DNA from: Ryuthela nishihirai | Taxonomy: Eukaryota; Arthropoda; Arachnida; Araneae; Heptathelidae | Direction: 5' to 3' | Assembly (NCBI GenBank): GCA_038380435.1 | Contig: JAWZYU010000013.1 | Location: 11,359,901 to 11,423,900, forward strand | DNA: 64,000 nt | Part shown: positions 57,170 to 64,000 of the stretch, one piece after another | Layout of the letters: each line of letters opens with the position of its first letter | How positions within the stretch are numbered: position 1 is the first letter of the stretch | Notes under the pieces: generated by a model | What the model was told of the DNA's origin: nothing | Databases searched by the model: none | What the model saw: only the letters and a program-made list of their open reading frames with translations | Translations under genes and position numbers: made by a program

Positions 57170-57800
57170 AGGGGTGCAGCGAGCTTTCTTGCCTCAGTGT
57201 AAGAGACGTTGTTGATTATTTTCAAGTGTTGAACCTACTTTTCCTCCTTCCACTTGGGACAGTCATGGGAATATGCTGGATGCTCGCCACTACAGTCCAC
57301 ACAGCTTGCCTTTCCTACTATGCTGCCAGGATCTTGTTGATCCTTGCTGCCACAGCGAGCACATGTGAGTTTACCTCAGCAAGCTGTGCGGGTATGACCA
57401 TATATCTGAAAGCAGCGCAGAGTGTTTGGTATAAATAGCTGTACCTCACAATGTAAATAGCATGCCTTAATGGAAGAAGGCAGGTGTAATATGTTAAATG
57501 TCAGAATCAGTACCCAGGTGAGTACCAATTTCCTATCATGGTGTGTCAAAAACCAATGGACCGCTGTTACTTCGGGGGGGATGAGCTCTGAGAGAATTTC
57601 ATCCTCATTGACATTGAGAAGTCCCTGCTCAGTGATCACACCCCGAAAGGAATTCAAGGTTTGTTGGGGAGTGCTCGCGTTTGTGGGGAGTGACCAATTT
57701 TGTGGGGAAAGAGACACCTCACCAATCTTTGTAACCCCTGGTCTCAACTTGCAAGTGGCCAGATCGTAAGTGCTTGATGGATTTTGGTTCCCCTGCAAGA
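57170..57800 (-). pseudogene. I-type LINE ORF1, gag-like with zinc knuckles, broken
   Basis: The minus-strand open stretch 57798-57376 is followed by Cys/His-rich text: RCFQIYGHTRTAC, then KLTCARCGS, then ASCVDCSGEHPAYSHDCPKW. This is the nucleocapsid-like end of the ORF1 proteins of I/jockey LINEs, which bind the element RNA. One Cys of the first knuckle is lost and a stop lies after it. Confidence 0.7.
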
Positions 57801-58689
57801 CCTTTCAAACCTTTGTTAACAAAAAATGGGGAGATGTCCCCAATTACCTGTGGAGTGGATGATCAGGAATCTTGTGGACGAAGGCACAGACGAGGAAGAT
57901 GAATGCGTAGATGACAAAGACAATGAAGAAGATGAGGGCTCATGTCAAGCCCTCTTGTTGGGTATTGATTGTATCGATTGCATCTTCAACTCTCATATTT
58001 GTTTTGTATGGTTCAGTGCTCACTGTCTGCACCCTCCACAGAGTTCAACAAGGGGATGCCTAGTTGGGCACCAGGGATACACAGGCACTATACCCACACA
58101 GACAGTGAGCCAAGCCCTCACAAATAAATAAAAGCAAAATGAAAAGAGAAATTGCGAGAAACTCATCTTAGTTTCTAGAAAATAAAAGGAGCGACAAAAT
58201 AAAATAGCGTGAGAGATGAACTGTTCTCAAAAAACAAAGAAAACTCTCAAATTAGTTATAGTATGGGGGAAACTCGCAAACCTGTACCTGACTGTGGGCA
58301 AGGTTACTCACCGCTCTGCTTAGTTGACCCTAGCAGGTCCTGCCCACCAGCTGATTGCTCCTGGAGGAGCCACACCAGGAGTTCCCATTTACCGGAAGCA
58401 AAGACCAAAGCAGTGTGTAGCAGCAGCCACGGAATTCACTACCCAGCCCTGTGATGAAAAGGCACTCCAATCACACGGCAGCCAAAGGGGACCCTGCCAG
58501 TCAAGAGCTGAGGAAAGAAGATGGGAACCCTCGAGCAACTACCAGGATCTTCCTTTCCCAGGACATGGGTTTCCGTGCATGGCAAACACGCAGGCAAGCG
58601 TTCAGGACCCTGTGAAGGTACCCGAGCCAGTGGAACCTTCATAGGTGGTCCCCTCACCATGGACAGGAGCTTGCACCGAGGGGAATATT

Positions 58690-59620
58690 TGAGTAGTGTA
58701 TATGAGCACAGTATGTTCATGATAATCGACATGGTATTATTGTATTTGCAAGACAAAATAAGTGCTTTGAAGCATAAGAAAGTGATGCTTGGATGTGATT
58801 TGTGCAAAGGCATTGAGGAAGTGAATGTGTTTAATACCAAGGTTGAGCAAACTGATTGCGAGATTGAAAAGTTAAGGCTAATTGAAATTGAAAAGTCTAT
58901 ATTAAATGATGGTTATTATGATATGAAAAATGTATTAAGTAATGTATTTGATGATATATGTAAAGATATTAGAACATGCCTCGAAAGATGCAGGGTCGAT
59001 GATGAACCTATTGGAAAAAGTGGTCATGTAACATCTTCCTTAATAGATAAGTTGCTAAGTGTTGTATTGGTTAAAAAAGGTTTGCAGTCTTTGGTGAATA
59101 AGAGAGTAGAAGATAAATGTTTAATAGCAAATCATGTGTCATTAGCTGGTATTGCTAATGAGCATGAAAGTTTATATGATGTCAGTTCTCTAGTGAATAA
59201 GCCAGTGGAAGGTAAATTTTTAACAACTAATTATGTGTCATTAGCTGGTATTGCTAATGAGCATGGAAATTTAGATATTAGTGCTGTAGTGAATAAGCCA
59301 GTAGAGAATAAAAATTTGGCAACCAGTCATGTGTCATTAACTGGCATTGCTAAAGAGCATTAAGATTTGCATTTAGGATCCCTAGTAACTAAGATTGTAG
59401 ATAATGAAATTTTGATGGCTGATCATGTGTTGTTAGGGTGTAGCTAACAAGCATTAGGATGTAGTAAGTAGTCATGTGTCAGCAGCCAGTATTGCCAATG
59501 AACATGAAAATTTTGAGAATGATAAATCTCTAGTTGATAAGCCATTAGAAAATAGGGAGTTAGTTGGTAACTGTGCATCACTAGCAATATTATTAATGAG
59601 AAGGGGATCTGGTAAATGGC
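58690..59620 (+). pseudogene. Broken ORF with 32-residue tandem repeats, unidentified
   Basis: I do not recognise this protein. From the LINE border the plus strand stays open to 59363 (about 220 codons beyond the LINE). The first part is charged, with a CDLC pair and Glu/Lys/Ile-rich helical text. From 59088 it becomes tandem repeats of 96-99 bp (starts at 59088, 59187, 59283 and 59379), each reading like VNKPVE, then HVSLAGIANEHE. After 59363 stops appear but the repeat continues to about 59620. The open frame upstream of 58690 is LINE leader read by chance, so the natural start is unknown. A later open piece (59666-59905) has RCDYCYVTEDF. It could be a gene fragment or part of an unknown element. 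Confidence 0.45.
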
Positions 59621-60190
59621 CATGATACCAGTGAGACAGCAGAAGATGAAAGCTAGATGTGAGAAATGTTATGTGACAGACCTAAGAGATGGATGACAAA
59701 AAGGGAAATTAACTGTAAAATTCAGAGTAAAATTAAAAATTACCCTGTGGAGTTTTATGGTCGATGTGATTATTGTTATGTTACTGAGGATTTTGCTCAG
59801 GGACTGGCTGAGGTTAAAGAGAGAAACAAACCAGATGTAACTGATCAAAGTGAAAATAGTTATGGAGTTAATATTCGCAGGTGTGGAAAAGAAATTGATA
59901 ATTGAAAATTATCAGAAATAGAGTAAGATGCAGGGTATTACACTGGGTGAAAGTCATGGGAAACAGCAACAGATTGAAAGTTTTGAATTTCTTTTTTAAG
60001 CAAATGCTCGTTTGATGATACAGTGAAGGCTCTATGGGTATTGTACAATTTTGTATGCCCATGGGGTGCATGTGTCTGCACGTATGATGGAAGGGAAGTA
60101 GGTTGGCATTTGGTATATTGACATCGTCAAGGCTCCTATATCATCTTTTTGGATAAATACATCTAAATAGGGAATGGCATTGCTATTTTC
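59621..60190. other. Possible continuation of the unidentified ORF
   Basis: A 79-codon plus-strand frame (59666-59905) has two C-x2-C-Y-V-T type blocks in and just before it. Otherwise nothing is recognised. Confidence 0.3.
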
Positions 60191-60640
60191 CTCCTCCTTT
60201 GTGAAACATATTACAGGAGAGGTTCACAGAGCATCAGACAGATGCCAGCCAAAACAATACAACACAGAGCAACCATAAACTGGAAGCTCGTCACACTGCT
60301 AGCATCTGCATCCACTTATTACGGAATCATAGTCTGTGAGGCTTGTGAATCATAGTCTGTGAGCCTGTCCACACCTGCAACTGAGACACTGGAATCACTC
60401 TACATGTCATGTGAAAGAAGCTGTTAACAGCCCTAACGTTACCACATAGAGTCATTTCACTGAAGACAGAGCACTTGTCCTTGCTCAGAAAAGCTTCCGA
60501 GTTTTCTCCTAAAAACTTTCAACATGTAAATAGTCTGAATGATAAGCTTAAAAATTTTAATGTTCAACAACAGAGAATTTTAAATTCTTTTAATTAATTT
60601 CTGATCAAGAAGGTCTTTTTAATTGTGTATTTGTCAAAAG
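60190..60640 (+). mobile_element. Penelope-like element, 3' end fragment
   Basis: The plus strand carries RFTEHQTDASQ, the end of a GIY-YIG endonuclease. A short trailer follows, then the family terminal repeat: CACTGAAGAC, CAGAAAAGCTTC, CTAAAAACTTTCAACAT and GAGAATTTTAAATTC. This gives the normal order: endonuclease, trailer, terminal repeat. The RT part is missing. Confidence 0.75.
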
Positions 60641-62775
60641 TTTACACATTTTTCAATTTTTACATCATTAGAGGGTGCTATTTAGGTTTTTTACTTCTGG
60701 CTTTTAGCATTCTCTATCAATGAAAATGCAAGTTAGTGGATGGTTGGAGAAATGGAAGTGGTAATGTTTTACCAGTAGCTGTGCAGAACATAGCAAAATT
60801 TTCATTCATTTCTTAAAACAAAATCTTGCATTTAACCACATTCATTGGGGGAATAAGGGTTCAAATATTGCTGTTATTACAAACCTCTTGACTACCACAA
60901 TCTACCACTAAATTTTTTGGCACAAATTGCTTCCAATATTTGTTTTAAAGTTTTGCTATTTTCCACCTTTAGAGGGCACTATTTAGCCATTGGGAGATTC
61001 TAAAAATACAAAGGTAATATTTCATCAATACTTTTCCGACACACTAAATAATTTTTTAGCTCCAAAAATAAGAAAGTTGACACTAGGTGTTGGTTAAATG
61101 AGTGTTGGCTAAATGAGGTTCTTATGTCTATTGTTGCATTTGAATATCAGATTGCAACAATTTTCATCATTTATTACGTCAAAAAATTATTTTGCAATAA
61201 TAAGCAAAAATGGGGGATATTCAAATATATTTGATATCCCCCCAAAGAGTAATACTGATGATCACACTGAGTTTGTGAGACCCATTTGTTACAATTAAGT
61301 GTTTTGTTAAGTAACTAATGGCTTAATCTAAGTGAAATTGTACTGTATAGAAGGAGCGAGGTGAATGGTACTAAGAATGGGTCCTAGCTTGAGTTGTTTA
61401 GGAAAAATTTAAAATACAAAATCATCTGGGTTCATGATACCCAATATGACCAATGGAGATTGGGTGCACGTTATATTTTATAAATAATACCCAGATATTA
61501 TTCAACTGAAATAAAAAAAAATTCCATTCATTTCTTTTAAAGGGAAGGTGGTACTCCCTACACAATGGCTGGAAATAATCTAAAAGCTTTATCAAGCTTG
61601 TCAGTTTCTCATATAAACATTTAAACTGAGACATGTTGTCTGGGTTAGTAGTCAGATACACTAACCACTAGGGCCATGTAGGTAAATGGATTTTTTATTT
61701 AGAAATACAATAAAACTTCACTAATTCAAACTGTGTATAATTTGGACTGCTACTACTAATCTTTGGAACCCAAGTTTTATCTCTTTTTAAACTTATGCCA
61801 TTTCTCAGCTTCTGCTGGATTCAATAGTGACAATTGTTTTCCATGCTTATTGAAACCTTGTGAACGAAGATTATATCAACTATAAGCATAAAACATTAAT
61901 GCAATGCTAGGGTTCCTGATTTCTCAACTATTTTAAATTCTTGAGAATTGATAATCTGATATATGAATTCTCAAGAATTCATAAAAAATTTAATTGCATA
62001 TAAAATAATTGCTTTTTCTTACTTTTCATAAATCTTTTATTAAAAGAGTAAAAACTAACTATACAACAAAATTGCAATTATAAAACATTTTATGTCAAAT
62101 ACATTTATTACAAAACAAAAAAAATATTATTAAACAGTTATTGACTGTTTTATGTTTAGTTTTTAATTCACCAATCAAAGATAAAATCACTACTTACGAA
62201 TTTAAAAAACAAAACAAAAGACATTAATTGTTTTATCTGATAATCTTATCTTTAAGATTATCCTTGATATCTTATCCTTGAAACAAATATTCCTGAGGTT
62301 GACAAATTTATTTCGTTTTGTGTTTATGTTGCTTTTATAGTTAAAAGAGTGTCCAAAAAAATTTTATGTTTGGTGTTACTTCTATGACACTTTGTAGAGA
62401 CTGAACTTCTTTGTCAGTGAGGTAAAAATTTTAATGCATGGAGTAGTTTTGCTTTCAGTGTAGAAATTGCCTTTTCTAGTTTGTTTTTTAAACTTTGTTC
62501 AGCTTCTGTTTTAGTATCCATGTTTACTAAAGTCTCTGTATTCTCCTCTTCCACTGGATTCTTCAAATATTCTTTTCATAATTGATTTGCCAATTATCAT
62601 TTCAAATTTTAGTTGCCATATGAAAGAAATCATAGTTTTGTTTTTTATGTATGCCAGAATAACTTGTAACATAGTTCCTTCACATTTAGCAACCTCTTTT
62701 GAAAACTGAATTACTATCTGGAGAATACTTAAATAATTTTACAATTTTTAAAATGCCTCCTATGGTCATACATAA
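60641..62775. other. AT-rich sequence, nothing firm
   Basis: Weak hints only: a tRNA-like minus-strand stretch at about 61630-61680 (GGCCCTAGTGGTTAGTG), and a pogo/Tigger-style terminus at 61708 (CAATAAAACTTCACTAATTC after TA) without a partner end. No gene. Confidence 0.4.
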
Positions 62776-63040
62776 ATTATCACACAATTAAAAGGTCTTT
62801 TTACTCAGGAATTAATTAAAAATAACTTAAAATTCTCTGTCGCTGAGCAATAAAATTTTAAAATTTATCCTTCAAATTATTTGCATGTTAAAAGTTTTTA
62901 GGAAAAAACTCAGAAGCTTTTCGGAGCAAGGACAGCGCTCAGTCTTCAGTGAAGTGATACTATGTGGTGACGTTGGGCTGTTTAGAGCTTCTTTCCACAT
63001 GTTGTGAAGGGCAAGGTCATTATTTCTATAGCCTTGTGGA

Positions 63041-63434
63041 CTATGGTTCCATAGAAAGTGGATGCAAAAGTGCAAGCAGTGTGGCGTGCTCCCAGTCTAT
63101 TGTTGTTGCTTGTTGTACTGCTAGCTCAGCAGCGGCCGTCATTAGCCTTTTTTGGCTGACATCTGTTTGATGCTCTGTGAACCTCTCTTGCAAAGAACAT
63201 ATGGTTTTTCCAATGTAGTAGACAAGGGAATTATCCGGCAAATGTAAGGGAAATCGGTATACACCTGATTTTTGAAGTAGGCTGAATTTGTCTCTGTCCC
63301 TTTTGATAATTTTCTTCAGATTTGGAGCTGGGCTGAAAACAATTTTGATATTTTGGGCTCTGAGTAACTTGTGGACTGATTTGCATAGGGAGTCGCGATG
63401 TTGATGACATATTTTTAATTTGGAATGGCAACAA
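63041..63434 (-). pseudogene. GIY-YIG endonuclease domain of a Penelope-like element
   Basis: In coding order on the minus strand: IKIVFSPAPNLKKIIKRD, then SGVYRF (GIY-like block), YYIGKT (YIG block), RFTEHQTD (conserved Arg and His), and DWEHATLLALLHPLSMEP before the stop. This nuclease nicks DNA during insertion. The CCHH-type linker Cys pair often seen before the YIG block is absent. It seems open across most of its length, but it is detached from its RT. Confidence 0.78.
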
Positions 63435-63724
63435 TGAGCAATTAAACTATCTCATTAATTCTGACAACAATATCTACCCTATGATACATTTTATGAAAGA
63501 GGAGGAGAATAGCAGTGCTATACCCTATTTATAGCAAAGCCCACCTCTGTCATACATGCACCCAATGGGTGTATAAAATTGCCACCTTCCATTCCCTCAC
63601 CTACAGGGCCTCCACCATATCTTCAAACAAGCAGTTGCTAAAGAAAGAAATTCGAAACATCTGTTCCATTGCAGCTTTCCATGGCTACAACCCAACAATA
63701 GAAATGCTAAATCAATTAATATAA
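63420..63724 (+). pseudogene. Penelope-like reverse transcriptase, C-terminal fragment
   Basis: Plus-strand text in two frames: NEQLNYLINSDNNIYP, then after a frameshift the segment to TYRASTISSNKQLLKKEIRN and FHGYNPTIEMLNQL. This is the conserved region after the RT fingers/palm in Penelope-like and related elements. The catalytic motifs lie upstream and are missing. Confidence 0.7.
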
Positions 63725-64000
63725 AAATGAAAACAGAAGAGATTCGGCTCTCTTCCCAATCACCGACTCTGAATGTACAACCTTTGACAGACCTATATCT
63801 TACGTTCCTGGAATGATGAAAATGTTCCTGGAATTAATGAAAACTGTCCTTGCTCCGAAAAGCTTCTGAGTTTTTTCCTAAAAACTTTTAACATACAAAT
63901 AGTTTGAAGGAGGAATTTTAAGTTATTTTTAATTATATTATCATCTTTGAAATCATATCTTATGTTGCATGAATCCAAATTAATAAGTTCATTTTCATTG

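Larger units (their letters stand above)
54188..58685 (-). mobile_element. I/jockey-type LINE with RNase H, copy 2
   Basis: The same family as 19380-24076, minus strand. The 5' leader is near 58685 and it breaks off inside RNase H at 54188, so the true 3' end is missing. A SINE-A is inserted at 55736-56119. ORF1 and ORF2 are broken but more readable in the 5' part than in copy 1. Confidence 0.85.
62776..63960. mobile_element. Penelope-like element with inverted halves
   Basis: A terminal repeat lies at both sides in opposite orientation (about 62776-62962 and 63838-63960). In between, the minus strand (63434-63041) encodes a GIY-YIG endonuclease: SGVYRF, YYIGKTICSLQERFTEH and WEHATLLA. The plus strand (about 63420-63724) encodes the RT C-terminal region: LTYRASTISSNKQLLKKEI and GYNPTIEMLNQL. 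The two halves should be on one strand, so the element is inverted at about 63425. Confidence 0.75.

Noticed and set aside
61630..61680. tRNA-like stretch on the minus strand
   Set aside because: An A-box-like part only; no convincing B-box or cloverleaf, so at most a SINE relic.
61708..61760. pogo/Tigger-like terminal repeat
   Set aside because: Only one end is visible; no partner end or transposase within reach.
53937..64000. Further upstream dynein exon
   Set aside because: I looked for text such as LTTKL or a NPHYTPE-type ending on the minus strand with splice borders and found none; the exon must lie outside the window.

Overview
This is animal nuclear DNA, almost certainly from an invertebrate with a large, transposon-rich genome. 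Nothing in it looks bacterial: there are no operons, and the few host coding blocks are short exons with AG/GT splice borders. Three such exons lie on the minus strand at 53844-53936, 32267-32371 and 3066-3204. Joined in that order they give a continuous 112-residue piece of an axonemal dynein heavy chain, most like the outer-arm DNAH5/DNAH8 type, from the stalk/AAA5 part of the motor. Most of the window is therefore two giant introns of this gene (about 21.5 kb and 29.1 kb) plus parts of the flanking introns. I cannot name the species; a chelicerate or another large-genome invertebrate is only a guess.

The introns are a graveyard of mobile elements. (1) An RTE-type LINE (endonuclease plus reverse transcriptase, no RNase H, short-repeat tail) occurs in at least seven copies. 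The copy at 39502-43098 is complete, has an intact 1003-codon ORF and an 11-bp target duplication. (2) An I/jockey-type LINE with RNase H occurs at 19380-24076 and 54188-58685, with fragments at 24565-24747 and 35932-36221. (3) Two main tRNA-derived SINE families are present. SINE-A (about 390 bp) has four copies with clean 9-13 bp target duplications and one ancient copy. SINE-B (about 190 bp) ends in a tail that matches the RTE 3' end. A third tRNA-like family, SINE-C, lies at 1.3-2.7 kb. (4) An LTR element with gag and protease remnants but no visible RT lies at 9.5-15.1 kb, with two solo LTRs of its family elsewhere. (5) DNA transposons include a Tc1-like element, two mariners, a P-element/THAP9-like transposase relic, a hAT MITE, and several fold-back or TIR elements. 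(6) Penelope-like pieces with a GIY-YIG endonuclease lie at 60.2-60.6 and 62.8-63.96 kb.

Layout from left to right: RTE relic with nested inserts (1-1630); SINEs (1.3-2.7 kb); dynein exon (3.1 kb); fold-back element and minisatellite (3.6-5.5 kb); integrase relic and a repeat-rich broken ORF (5.5-7.8 kb); LTR element cluster (9.5-15.1 kb); Tc1 element split by an I-type LINE that is itself split by a solo LTR (18.1-24.1 kb); two RTE copies (24.7-30.8 kb); dynein exon (32.3 kb); MITE, RTE fragment and mariner (33-35.4 kb); RTE copy (36.7-38.2 kb); P-element relic split by the intact RTE and by a SINE-A (39.3-45.5 kb); solo LTR, mariner and RTE fragment (46-51 kb); tandem 256-bp repeats and a TIR element carrying a perfect 158-bp-arm palindrome (51.5-53.7 kb); dynein exon (53.9 kb); second I-type LINE (54.2-58.7 kb); a broken ORF with 32-residue tandem repeats (58.7-59.6 kb); and Penelope-like remains to the right edge.

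The target duplications and interruptions give a partial order of insertion. The best candidates for something new are the hammerhead-like folds in the Penelope-like termini, the strand-switch palindromes, the SINE/LINE tail sharing, and the unidentified repeat-protein ORFs.
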